Of a stretch of 64,000 bases of DNA, positions 23,040-35,339 are shown in pieces. The stretch's first letter is position 1. Every line of letters begins with the position of its first letter. A model generated the notes under the pieces. The model saw nothing but the letters and a program-made list of their open reading frames with translations, was not told the origin of the DNA and did no database searches. The stretch lies in NCBI GenBank assembly GCA_034670405.1, contig JAXDDX010000002.1, positions 5,919,501 through 5,983,500 of the forward strand. The letters run 5' to 3'. Origin of the DNA: Hoplostethus atlanticus (Eukaryota > Chordata > Actinopteri > Trachichthyiformes > Trachichthyidae). The translations under genes and the position numbers were made by a program.

Positions 23040-23690
23040 AATAATAATATAATAAACTATTAGTTACAAAGTGCTTAACAGGAAATAATAAAAGTAAAGA
23101 CTAAAAGGTGAAGCAATAAAATCTTAGGAATAAATAGGGCACAGTAATAACACACACAAAAAAGGAAAGATTACATTAAAGTTTAAGACAATACAAAATA
23201 AAATCTGAGGTAAAAGATGCATGTGACAACAATAAAACAAGAAAATGAGAATAAAAAGAAGACCCATATTACAAAACGTTTTGAGTAAAGATTTAAAGGT
23301 TGATACCGATTTTGCTGACTTGAGATTTTCAGCTAGGGCGTTCCAAAGAGTGGGAACCCTGATGGAAAAAGCCCGATCACCTTTGGTCTTTAGTCTGGAC
23401 TTAGGGATGGATGGTCAAAAGTGCCCTGTCTGAAGATCTCAGCTTACACTCCGACTCATGGGGGGTTAGAAGGTCATTGATCTAACTGGGGGCCAGACTA
23501 TGTAGAGCCTTAAAAGTAAAAAGTAGATTAAATCAATTCTAAAACTAACTGAGCCAATGAAGGGAGGCTAAGACAGATGGTCTCTTTTCTTTCAGTTAGT
23601 TAAAAGTCTAGCAGCTGTGTTCTGCACTAATTGCAAACAGGTCATATCCAAAACAACATTTGACAGTGATGATCCACGTGTATGATGTAT
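23040..23690. repeat. Unclassified high-copy teleost interspersed repeat
   Basis: It contains the phrases ACAAAGTGCTTAACAG, GGGCGTTCCAAAGAGTGGG, GGTCTTTAGTCTGGACTTAG, AACTGGGGGCCAGACTATGT, GAGCCAATGAAGGGAGGCT and TTAAAAGTCTAGCAGCTGTG in the order I recall from a very common fish repeat. A piece of it also lies at ~5160-5265. The short open frame inside is not a gene. Confidence 0.6.
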
Positions 23691-24399
23691 TAGTTATCCT
23701 TGCTTTATGGTTAGACCTCATTTTTTATAGTTAACAAGCATTTCATTTTGGTAAAGAGAACGCTGACAGAATGTCCTGCTGTTTTCATGAAGAACGTGAA
23801 GAACTAGACAGGCCTTTATTCAAAACAAACAAACACAACCGACTCAGCTCTGCCATTAACCTATCATTTAGGGTTAAGTCTACTTTTTTGTCATTTTTTT
23901 GTGGTACTAAGCATTTGAATTAGGTACAAAGCAACATAATCAAAAGGTTAAAACATTTGATTATGCAACACTATTTCCTGCTTTCTAGGAGCTGTAAAGT
24001 AGTTTTTTTAGTATTTAGTTTTTTAGTATTTTGTATTTTCTATCTATCTATCTATCTATCTATCTAAAGAAGAACTGAAAATGCCACATGAGATTTTCAG
24101 TTCACCTCAGATGTCACCACAAACCCACCCACCTTATCGTGACAAGATAAGCCGAATCAGGTCACGGAGGAATAGCATGTTGTTCTGTTTATCTAGGGCT
24201 CCAAGCATATGTAATCCCAGAGTTTTAGTCTTTTCTGGTTTGTTGTCAACACTGGTCACATAACATCAGCTGACAAGGTTGTTATGAACCCACACATTAC
24301 AACTAGGTTATGTAACTTAACTTTGGTAGGTAACTGACGCCACATGTTATTGCTGATGACCGGGTCAAATGATAAGCGTAAACATACATTCACAAAGAT

Positions 24400-24444
<45 letters not shown>

Positions 24445-26706
24445 CTTAGTGGAATCAATAATTGTCACTATTTGTCACACTGCCCACCTGCCTGGGGGGC
24501 TAACTACACCAGCCAGTGGAAGACTAAGCTGTCAATATGAGGCCCCAAATAACACAGACACTGGGATTATGCAACTAACTAGAGCAGTAGGCAGAGAGAA
24601 AAGGTTGTAAAAAAAAGTGATAAATGAAGTAAACAAAGGATTGAGGGAGCAAAGAGCTTCTAAAAGAGAGGGCTGAGAGTAGAACTGGGGGATATGACAT
24701 CACTATTCTGAAAAAATGGGGAGACAAATAACAGCAGTCATTTATTCCTTGTTGAATCAGTCAATAGTGCTCTGCGATGTTCCAGGCCCGGACACAGCCC
24801 CGGGGCCACTCACGCTGTGTACTGCTGCAGTACTTGTCAATAGTCGGCTCTTAGGTGTTACACACAGCTGAGCACACAATGTTGAGGAAATCAGACCTCA
24901 ACAGGGACTGTTTTCAGTTATGGATATGAATTTAGGTGGACTGTGTGTGTGTGTGCGTGTGTGTGCGCGCGTGTGTGTGTAAGGTAATAATCGAATATTG
25001 CAGCATTCCCTTATTCACATTCCCCTGTAGACATACTGCCATCTTTTATTAATGAGAGTGACGAGACAAAAATAGATTCTGCAAGACCTTGAATGAAAGT
25101 CCTCCGATGTTCCAATGTGTCACTTAAATAAAAATCAGTGAGAGAAAAATATTGACCATATTATGAAGGAGATTTATTCCCTCGTATCAGAGCCACCATC
25201 TTGATTAATGATTGAGGCAACACACTTTCATAAGACTTTGTGACACTGTCCAAAGTCATGTGTCAAAGTCTCACCTTCCTAGGTAGATAACTGACAAGAC
25301 AAGTTTGTTCAGTGTACGTTGTGTGTTTTTCATGAGTATCGACCAAGCCCAGCGTGACAAAAACTCATCAACAATACCACAATACAGGATCAACCATGGG
25401 CAGTTACGATGTGTGTGTGTGTGTGTCTGTGTTTCTCCATTGTTCAGGTGGCGGCAGAGCAATTTATCCTATGCCCATTGCCCATCCAGCCCTGTGGCAG
25501 CTGCCTGTGCCTGTGTTGCTAAGCCTGCTGGGATAGAGCCTCGCCAGGGGGATGAAGAGCCTAATGCTCCTCCAGCCTGCCGCCGCCGACAGACCAGCAC
25601 TCTGACGAAGCAAGCAGGAAACCAGCTCCTGCAGAAGTGCTGTATAAATAGATCCTCCATTTGAAACACACTGAGACGAGGGGTGAGGCGGGGAGGGTGA
25701 AGAGGGTGGGGGAGTATGCAAACTGACAGACCAAAGAAAGACAGCCACAGCAGACTGACAGACAGACAGATATGGTACTACGTCAGACACACAGACATAA
25801 AAACCAGAACAAGGCCAAATAACATTTGCAAATGATTCTGGCATTTGTTTTACCTCATTTCCATTTATCTTTATAGATGCTTAACAGTTTGGGACAGTGA
25901 TGGTGGGGTTGCAGGGTGAACTGCTATGTAGTGAGATGAGAGTAACGATGGGACAACTTCTTTACAAGTACTGTTTCATCCAGGTCTGATATCAACAGGA
26001 GGGTTCAGTAGGAGATGACAATGGTGTAGAAATCTCTGTGACTTCATCATTGTATGTATTTCCCAAGGATAAACATGGGCGGAGGTTGTAGTGGTGTAGT
26101 TCAGTCTAATTGCCACCCCACCCATCTCTGCAGTCACATTTTCTCTGCATCATGCGGCTGTACCATGGAAAGCCAGCCTCCCTGACCCAGCCCCCCCCAG
26201 ATTTGGAGGAATGTCTGAACCCACAGTACTGACTGACTCACTACATCCCAAAACCTCTCTGGAAAGTAGAGAGCATGAAGACGAAAGGCCCCACAGATGG
26301 AGAACAGACAAGGGTGCATCCATCACATTGTCAGACTTTGTAAGGCTGAAATGAATCTGAATGGATTGGGGAGTGATTTTATTTCACCACCTTTTCTTAT
26401 GTCCTGATTTCTCACGATGAGGATCGAGACTCAAAATGGATCACAGAAAAAGTCCACAAATGAAAAAAAACAGCAGAATAGTTTCATGAGCCTTGATCCC
26501 AGGGCAGCATACTCATTCATTTAGTTCCTGGGTTAAGGTAGATTAGACGCGCTTGTCTTACATCACTGTCACTTTCACAGGGTCCGTGTCATGTGTCTGC
26601 ATGGACGCTACACATTTGGATGGGGCAACACAATTTTCCTCCTGATCTATTCTCACCGTTGAGGTCACAACATTAGTCCACCAATGAAACCACCCCCCAC
26701 CCCTCT

Positions 26707-26743
<37 letters not shown>

Positions 26744-27609
26744 TGCCCCCCTGTAACATCACTTAGAAGGCATGGGTAAGCAATGGGACTTAAGTGCATT
26801 AGATTAGAGTAAAATAAACAAGATCAGACCTTGCCATCTGCACTGGGATAGCATGGTTGCCTAGCACTGGGCACTGTTTGGTTGAACTGACGTCGATGTG
26901 CTGATGATAATATGTGTGTGTGTGTGTGTGTGTGTGTGTTGTGTTTGCCTGTGTGCGTTTGTGTGCCCATGTGTGCAGATGGCACCATTCACATGATGGA
27001 TTCATTTTCCAGACAAAGTCTCCAGAGTGGAGTTAATTCTCATCTGTGTGTCTGTGTGTGTGTGTGTGTGTGTGTATACACCATTTGATGTGTATGTTTT
27101 GTATTTGTTTGATTTGATGTGTATTGCATTACATATATTTCTATATAGATAATTGTTAAAATGTCACTCTATTCACTTTGTAAGGGAGACTTTATTATTA
27201 TCAAACATTATGAGATGTTATTGATTGTTTTTTTCAGTAGAATAGAATAGAATCAAATGCATCTCTCTCCAAGCTGATCATGTCCCGATCAAAGGGTTGA
27301 GAATTGGAGATCACTCTTAATTGACAGCCACTCCTTTCCTCAGACATACCCACCCCTCTCATTAGCTCTAGTGTGTAGAGTGTGGGTGAGAGTTATTGAG
27401 TCTCAAAATAGAGTCACAGCAATAACAACAACAATATCCTGGCAACCCATGTCATTGTGCTCCATCAATGAGGCTGCTAATAGGGTTAAAATGAAAGAGA
27501 TGAATGGGCGTCTTCAGGGCACGACCTGAAATCAAAATACATGAACACCTCCATCAAACATGGGGGAGTGTGTGTGTTTCTCTGCATGTGCGTGTATGTG
27601 TGTGTGTGT

Positions 27610-27640
<31 letters not shown>

Positions 27641-28370
27641 CAAGCTTCATGAGTTGACTAAATTGGCATTCACCTCAGCACACACACCATTCAGATTTGG
27701 CAGCCTTGGACATCGCCCAGGCAAATTAACAAAGTGGAGACGTCATAAATGGGGTTAGATGCGGCACAAACGGAAAGCTGATAGTCAGTTTAATCATCTC
27801 TGTGTCACGAGGGACCATGTTTGGAAGGAGAGAAACAAAAGATGTTTGCTGTTCAGATAGTGTGTGCATTTAGCAGTTGTTAAAACAACTGTTGAAAACA
27901 ATCTACAGCATCTACATGATGAACAGTGTTACTGTTTTTTTTTCATCTAGTTTAGGAAAAAGTTTCTAAATTGATTTTTTAATGTTACCCAAACAGTACC
28001 AACACATAGAGGGCAGTTTCATACAGCACCTGCTCAGTTTCAACAGAGGGTCTTCAGTTCAGTTCAGATGTATGCATGTGTGTGTGTGTGTGTGTTGGTA
28101 GTGGTGGGGGTCATAGAGGTTGGGTTCAAGAGTTCATTAATCAAGGCAGGGTTTGTTCTGACACGGTAAGCAAAGCTCACAATTTCTGAAAGTACAGTAT
28201 AGAATGGGCTGTACTGGTGAAACAACATTGACGTGTTCTGCCGTGACAGCTTGGCCACCACGTATCTGGTCAAAAGAGTAAAATTCACGACTACAGAATA
28301 AAACTGATGTTTCTCCATCATTGAGCAGGGAAGCTAGTGATTATACTTTTGGTTCATTGTGGTTCATATA
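23691..28370. other. Intergenic, microsatellite-rich, no gene
   Basis: It holds (TCTA)n at 24041-24066, (CA)n at 24402-24438 and 26710-26739, (TG)n at 24944-24980, 26911-26940, 27048-27074 and 28077-28095, and TG plus AG tracts at 27594-27641. Unique, balanced-composition stretches at about 25440-25680, 27290-27510 and 27650-27830 look more like conserved noncoding DNA than decayed repeats (inference). No coding sequence recognised. Confidence 0.6.
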
Positions 28371-28680
28371 AACTTTATTTAGCCGGGGAAAGTTGAGTGA
28401 GCATGGTTGCTCTTTTCCAGCAATGCCCTGTGACACATTCACACTTCCCAGGAAGCTTCCCAGTACAACCACAGTCTTCTGCTGTTGGCCACTGAGCAGC
28501 TCCTCTGTCACAGGAGGTTAATTGTGTTGTTCAAGGGCACATTGAAGGTAGTGATTCAGGGAAGGGAGAGCATTACTCATTCACTTTCCCCACATACATC
28601 TTCCCAGCTGGTCTGAGGATTCAAACTGGCAACCTTCCAGCCACAAGGCTGCTTCTCTAACCTCTGGGCTACCAACACCC
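28371..28680 (-). repeat. tRNA-derived SINE-like repeat
   Basis: On minus the head reads GGTAGCCCAGAGGTTAGAG (A box) and later GGTTGCCAGTTTGAATCC (B box), followed by ~230 bp of body ending at the AACTTTATTTAGCC end. It matches the layout of a common fish SINE. Confidence 0.6.
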
Positions 28681-29349
28681 ATTTCATACTATAATTTTCT
28701 AGAGCTTCCCTCACCCATGGCCAGTCGCTTACACACTCAAGCCCTCCATGGCTGAGCTACAACTGCCTCTGCTCTCATACATGGCATAATGCATGTACGT
28801 GAGAGAGCAAGGCAGAAAAAAGAGTCAAAGAGAGAGAGAAAGAGAGAGAGAGTCAGAGAGTGTAAAACCTCCCTTTGGTTCAGACTGTTGTGTTGAACCT
28901 TCCACTGCTTCATCAGTTTGTAAGAGTTAAGCGGCCTGGCTGGAGCTACAAACTGCAAAATGTAGTTATTTGATTATGATGACAATGCCGAGGCAGGAGA
29001 ACAGGAAGACGAAGAGGAAGGAAGGAAGGAAGAAAGGGTTAGGTCACCACTATTTTGATATAAGCTGGCCTAACATGAACTCCAAAAGCAGTTTCCCACA
29101 ACCTCTTTTGGAGAGTAGAAACCTTGAAGGCCACAAACTGGGCAGAGGGTGCAACTGCCCAGTATCTATTGTCTCTTATCTTTGTTCTGCTACTACCTGT
29201 GTGCCCTCCACCCATCCCCTTCCTCTCTGCCTGCCTGCCCGCCTGCCAGGACGCAGTAAACGATAGGTGATTAAACACAAAGTGGTAAATGGAGCAGAAA
29301 TACAAACACTGCAATCTGCTCATTTGTCCTGGGAAAGCTGTCCGACCTC

Positions 29350-30185
29350 CATGAAAACCCAGTGAGAGTGGGAGTAGAAAAGAGAGAGAGAGACCAATCC
29401 GCTCCACTGACGACGCCATCTCCATGACACTCCACACCGCCCTCTCCCACCTGGACAAAAGGAATATGTCAGAATGCTGTTTGTCGATTACAGCTCAGCT
29501 GTCAACACTATTGTTCCTGGGAAGCTCATCATCAAGCTCAAGGACCTAAGACTGAGCCCCTCACTCTGCAACTGGGTCCTAGACTTCTTGACAGGCAGCC
29601 CCCCCAGGTAGTGAGAGTAGGCAACCTCACTTCCTCCACACTCTTTCTGAACACTGGCGCCCCCCAGGGCTGCGTCCTCAGCCCCCTCCTGTACTCCCTG
29701 TTCACGCATGACTCCATCGCCACATTCAGCTCCAACGCCATCAGGACCGCAGGGCCCTACAAAAATCATCAAAGACCCCAGCCACCCAGCTAACACACTT
29801 TGCACCCTGCTAGCGTCTGGTAGACGGTACAGGAGCACACAGTCACACACTTCCAGACTGAAGGACAGCGTCTATTTACAGGCCATCAGGCTACTTAACT
29901 GTTGACCCACAACCTCATACCCACGTCACTTTACGTCCAATGCACATGCACTTTATACCTGTACATCTGTATATATATATATAACTGTTGTCAATCCTGC
30001 TGCTTTTTTTATTCCTATTTCTATTTTAGTTTATCCGCCCTTAATTGTTGTTTTGTTTGTGTCTTATAAATAGATGTGTGATTTAATGTATACCTACCCA
30101 GTTGAAACGTGCCTCATCCCAAACATTTCATTGTCCAGTATGACTGTAAGTGATACTGTACGTATGACAATAAAAGAGACTTGAA
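29350..30185 (+). mobile_element. Decayed L2/CR1-like LINE, 3' part of reverse transcriptase and 3' UTR
   Basis: Reverse-transcriptase domain A ([11 protein letters not shown]) and the following KLIIKLKDL ... [11 protein letters not shown] lie at ~29473-29610. A frameshift in a C run at ~29605 is followed by RVGNLTSSTLFLNTGAPQGC and VLSPLLYSLFTHD in the next frame. The (F/Y)ADD catalytic block is absent: the sequence jumps to the C-terminal end (SGRRYRSTQSHTSRLKDS). A 3' UTR follows, with GACAATAAAAGAGACTTGAA at the end (~30168-30187). It is a dead copy with an internal deletion. Confidence 0.8.
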
Positions 30186-30189
30186 CTAG

Positions 30190-32420
30190 ACGTTGGTGAT
30201 GAGTGAAAATGACAGGAGAAGAGAGACATAACAGTCCCTGTGTACTTGAAAGATATAAAGAAACTCCTACTTTGGCTGCTCACAGACCAGTAAGAAAACC
30301 ACTCACACACACAGACACACATTATGAGAAGGCATACCATGCATTCTCAGGTGAGACCCTTATGTTTCATCGGAGCAACGCAGGATGACATTGAGTTTCA
30401 CAACTCATGAATATAAACAGATAAAACCCCGTGGATAGAATCTCAAATCTCCAGTTCCCTTCTGAGCGTCATAAATCCTAATCTCACTTGTGTAAAAGAA
30501 GATGGTGCGTGTGTGTGACAGACAGAGAAACAGAGGGAGAGAGAGAGAGAGAAAGAGAGCAAGGGGGGAGAGAGAAAGGAAGGAAGGAAGGAAGGAAGAG
30601 AAATAGACAGAAAGAGATCATCTCTCTGTTTGTCTAGAAAATACAACCAATGGATAACAGGGCAGAGTTAGCTGTGCTCGTCCCTGTTTCCATGGCGACC
30701 CCAATGTGCTGTCGGTGTAGTGACGCCGGTCTGGAGCGCTGCGCCACGCCGCCATGAGCCACACGTGCCAGGGCCCCACTGACGCCACAGAGCAGAGCCC
30801 AATGCCTATTCATAGCATCTCAGTGACGCCCAGCAGAGACACTGAGAGCCAGGTCTGTGGGCACTGGGAGGCCTGGAGCCCGGAATCGGGTGCGTACTGG
30901 GCAAGGAGTGGACAGCACCCCTCACCGAGGAGGAGGGCAGGTGGATGCATGGAGGGATGGAGGGATGGAGGGATGGATGCAGGGCAGGGGTCATGTCCTC
31001 CTCCCTCTGATCTTGGTCCAGAGTGACAGAGGGACACCTGGCCCCTCAGCGGACACAGAGCAACACACAAGCACTCGCAGGAGAGTGTGCATGTACACAC
31101 TAATGTACACACATGCATATGTGCGCGTACGACATACCACGGTACCTTACACTTAATAAATCCTGATGGATCCTTCAAACTAAATGTTTTTTTTTTGCAG
31201 GTTTAGGACAATTACACCACATATATAGAGTTTACTTGAGACACATAACATTTAAAACATGTAACACATATTGGAATCACAAAAACTGAAACGTGCTCTG
31301 TTTGTTGAGATCCCCTGGAATCAAACTTGTCTTTTCCATATGCACAAATACTTTAACTTATTGAACTTTTATGGCACGAAATTGCCCCATATTAACTCCT
31401 TAACTCCTACATTAAACAACTCTCATTATTTGCTAACATCGATCTCATCTCCTGCACGGTTTAAGTCCTGACCCTGTGGCCCACCAGTTGGAGTTCTCAT
31501 GAGATCATCCTGCTCAACTCAATAACTCTGCCACACCGACAAGTCACGATGATCTTATTGAGATTGGTGGTATAAAACCTATGCCACGCTAACCTAACGC
31601 GGCGCTGCCCCCACGTAGCACAGTTGGCAAGGGGGGTTGGAAACACCCAGTCAGTGCCTCCCTTTGTGAGCGATTGTTCAAGCTCAATTTCTGTAAAATT
31701 GCTTTGTCTGAGGGATCAGCAAGAAGAATGGCGGAGGCTTTGAGGCAAAGAGAGGCCTATTGTGGTCATTTAGCGCCCACTATTAGAAGTCATTGTGGTC
31801 AGTCGATGGCTGGTGTCAAAGGCCGCTGACCAGCCACTGTGGAGGCACACAGAGTTGCTGAGTGAAATCGATCTAGGTGGGATTAAGATCACCTTTCGTT
31901 TGTGTGTGTGTGTGAGTTTGTGTTTTTTTTGGAGTGTTTGTTAATATGTGAGTGTGCATGTGTATGTGTGTGTGGAGGGAAATGCACAGGCCACCCATGT
32001 TTTGTTTGTAGCAAATCAGCCGACGCAGGCCTTTCACACCCCTGGGATCAGCAGTTTGCCCCCTCAGGAGAGAGAGACAGACAGTTGGGTGAACTGTGTG
32101 GAGATCGGCATTGTGCCCCTATTGTGCCCATGTGGCCACATCAATAGTACTATAGCAGAGGCCATTGGCAATGGAAAAGTGCTGTACAAGACACTTTGCG
32201 ATAAAGGTCCAGTACACCTGTGTGCACCATGAAAGAGAGAGGCAACAAAGAGTCTGATGAGAGTGAGTAAATGGACAGACTGAACCCAGACAGTATAGTA
32301 TAGTACAGTATACTATAGTATACCAAAAGTATATACTATAGTCATATGACCTATAGTAAACACCACTGTGGATACACTTTATAAGATGAGATGGTAGCAC
32401 GTAATAGTAATGTATGTGTA

Positions 32421-32461
<41 letters not shown>

Positions 32462-33529
32462 TTGTCCTATGCCTGCTGGCCAAAGCCTCACGGGGGTTGC
32501 CTAGGACTCATGATGCAGAGCAACTATGATGTGAGCAAGCCTGGGCAGGTTGCTGCACTCACTTCACAAGCTTGAGTGTTCAGGAGTCTGAGAGGTGGTG
32601 GGCTGCATGCTCATTTTGCATAATGCCATCCTGTCCCTTTGTTAATATGACAGCTCATGTTGAAATCACACCACTTAAACAGTATTTTGATGAGATCACT
32701 TCAACTGAGTGCAACAAAACCTTGAAAGAAACAGACGAAAGAGACGTCAGGCTGGCGTCAGTGGGGGGAAGAACCAAGACAGATGTCCTGGGCCCTCTGC
32801 CAAAAGGACCTGAAGAAACCCATACAAAATGATCAATTATGTTGCTGGTATGTGTTTGTACTTGTTATACAAATCATAACTGTGAATTGAGATGTCAAGT
32901 TTGGTCCTAGCCCCTGGAGATGCAGTCTTCCTTGGGTTTATAAAAGGTTTAAAAATATATACTAACACTGACAAGATTTAACACACATAGGACTGGGCAG
33001 CTTAATTGTCTCAATAATAATAATATAGCAGACCGTGTGGAATGCAGTGGCTAATGCTGTCTACCTAGATTTACCTGTACCTGTGGCAGCACCCTCGCCC
33101 AACAATACTTCACAATAAAGATAACAACAAAGGTAGATAAACAGTGTCGCAAGTGTAATGGCACACTGCCAGACCGCCAGACAGGCAGGTAGATGCTGAT
33201 GCGGGCAGCAGGGTAGAGGGGAGGCCTTTCCACTGGACGACCCACATTCAAGCCCTTGTGTTGCTGAAGTGTCTGTGAGCAAAACAGTAAATCCCTACCA
33301 ACTCCAGGAGTCTGCTCTGACCTCTGCGGAGGCCAGGCGTGTGTATGTGTGTGTGTATTGGGGGTGGGGGGCAATTGAAAAGGGAATTCCCTATGGGCAT
33401 CATAAAAGTATCTTGTTGCACTATGATGAACAATTAAACGCTTTGCCAAGCCAATGCAATTTACCTTTTTTTTTCATTTTCACAATGTTGGACATTAGGA
33501 TATTGGTCTATAGGGTATTGGTCTATGAT
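30190..33529. other. Intergenic, no gene
   Basis: It contains GA and GGAA tracts (30530-30600), a GGATGGAG array (30948-30978) and (TG)n at 32421-32460. A CpG-containing unique block at ~30660-30900 has an RFX-like site, and a unique stretch at ~31650-31890 carries two ATTGTGG boxes. TA-rich palindromic sequence with CTATAGT motifs lies at 32290-32360. No coding sequence recognised. Confidence 0.55.
30686..30699. promoter_or_regulatory. RFX X-box-like site
   Basis: GTTTCCATGGCGAC fits the RFX consensus (GTTnCCATGGnnAC) in a CpG-containing, non-repetitive stretch. Function is unknown. Confidence 0.35.
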
Positions 33530-33823
33530 AATTATGTGTCTGAGCTCTTGTTTATTGGCTCTTGTTCATTTGATACACTTATTTGTCTTAGCTCTTGTTT
33601 ATTTGATTCTCTTATTTGTCTCATTTGTTTAAGATAAAGTAGGTTGCTAACTTACCTTAACACTAGTTATGCTCTTAGTTGCTTGTTTAGGAAGGAAATG
33701 CACTTACGATTTCTGGTGACTAGTAGTTTTCTTGCCTACCTATGTTGAATGCACTTATTGTAAGTCGCTTTGGATAAAAGCGTCTGCTAAATGACTGTAA
33801 TGTAATGTAATGTAATGTAATAT
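33530..33823 (+). repeat. LINE/SINE 3' end with TGTAA tail
   Basis: It ends TTGTAAGTCGCTTTGGATAA, AAGCGTCTGCTAAATGACTG and then (TGTAA)n at 33796-33823. This is the 3' tail shared by many fish LINEs and their partner SINEs, and it is the same tail as the SINE at 4074-4183. The body from ~33530 has ordered short repeats (CTCTTGTTTATTGGCTC / CTCTTGTTTATTTGATTC). The family is not determined. Confidence 0.6.
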
Positions 33824-33929
33824 GAATATAGCATTGGGCACAGGGAGCAAATGTCACCACGTTTTATAAGCACATGCAAGTGTAAGTGTACAGCCATCTG
33901 AGAAAAAGCAAGTAAGATTTCACCCTGAC

Positions 33930-34130
33930 GATAACTGTAGTATTCCTATAGTAAACTTGTAGTATTCCTATAGTAAACTTTAGAAGGGTAATATACAAAT
34001 GTCACATGCAGCAAAACTATACGTTCAAGATTATTATGGGAACATTATAGCGATACCATAGGAGGTGAAAATACCATTAAGTACGATAAGAACACTATAA
34101 ACACTATAAATCCCTACAGGAATATTATGG
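33930..34130. repeat. CTATAGTA/TATTATGG-rich short repeat block
   Basis: A 22 bp unit TGTAGTATTCCTATAGTAAA... is present twice in tandem (33936-33980). AACATTATAGCGATACC and GGAATATTATGGGGAC follow. Similar phrases recur at 36010-36160 and 52330-52460. Confidence 0.4.
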
Positions 34131-34139
34131 GGACGTGAA

Positions 34140-35339
34140 ACATCCCAGTCCCGTGTCCGCACTGTCCGCACTGTCCGGCCTGGAGGCTGGCACTCTCCCT
34201 ACTTTATGAATGGATGGGTGTGGCGCTGCTGACTCGCAATGAAGCTGTCGTCACTGCGCTCGGTGATAGGCGCTGGCGTGCTGTCTGTGAAGGCTGGTCT
34301 GGAGTGGAGCATAACCGGGCTCTGCCACCGCATGCGAGAGACAACGGGAGAGGAGAGAGAGAGACCGAGACAGCAGCGTCCCCCTCTCTCCAGCGAGGAC
34401 TAAACTTCTGGCGACAATTTGGTGAGATAGCGCCCGTTACGCACCAGACGCGTCCAAGGAGTTGGATAGGAATAAGGGCGCGGTGGAACAAAAGACAAAA
34501 GGAATTGTAATTAATAAAAAAAAAAAAGAAACTAAAGAAAGAAAACTGACAAAGGAAATACATAGAAATAAATAGGATGAGATGAACAGATTGTCAGCCA
34601 AATTTGATGAGCACAAAATTTACACGAGGTGATAAAAATCGTGTGGCAAAATGCTTTATGCAATCTGTATGATGGAAAGTCAATATCGCATCATTATAAT
34701 TGCAAAGACTCGCAAAGCCACGACAAGCTGTCATGCTATATAGAGACGAACAGACAGACAAAAGAAAGTCGAGGCAAGGGTCTCCTCTTGCGAAAGCTCC
34801 CTCCTTGTAGGTGTGACACAAATAACAAAGGGACGTGGAAAAAACTCGCATCAGCACCAGAGGCGAACAACAGCCCAGACTGATCCCAAGCACAATAGCT
34901 GGGGCCTGCAAACAAGACCACGTCTGCAGGTTTTGCAATATGCAGCAGTCTTCATGTAATTACATTCCTCCTGGCGTCTCTCGGCTACAGTCGGGAATGT
35001 TTTTCTGTCAGTTCGCGCAGATCATAACCAGAAACGCGCTTTTAGGAACCAGAAACGCGCTTTTAGAAACGACGATCATTTGAGGACATTCAAGTCTTGG
35101 GAGAAAAAAAAAAAAAAAACGCCACAACTGTTAAAACCAGTGACTTCGGATTAGATGTTGTCATTCAGGGGGACGCTCTGAAATGATCGCATGTGTTTGT
35201 GCCTTGCAGTTCAATGGGGAGAAGCAAGAGACGAGCGCTGCCCAGAATAAACTGAAAGGAAAAGAAGAGGTGTGAACTGAAAGTGGACAACGAGAGAAAA
35301 GAAACCTCAACAGATTCCAGAGGTGAATGTCTTTCAAAG
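34140..35339 (+). promoter_or_regulatory. CpG-richer block: candidate promoter and noncoding first exon(s)
   Basis: CpG frequency rises well above the flanks at 34140-34500 and again near 34980-35080. Two good donors occur on plus: TTTG|gtgaga at 34421/34422 and CAAAG|gtaagc at 35339/35340. No convincing open frame is present. The next plus-strand coding exon is rhobtb2 at 59319, so this could be a distant 5' UTR exon of that gene, or of an unseen noncoding RNA. Inference. Confidence 0.35.

Noticed and set aside
23245-23433. Small plus-strand frame of 62 residues
   Set aside because: It lies inside a high-copy interspersed repeat.
25464-25844. Minus-strand frame of 126 residues
   Set aside because: No similarity recognised, with a Ser/Pro-rich end driven by CT-rich DNA. 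It is more likely noncoding.
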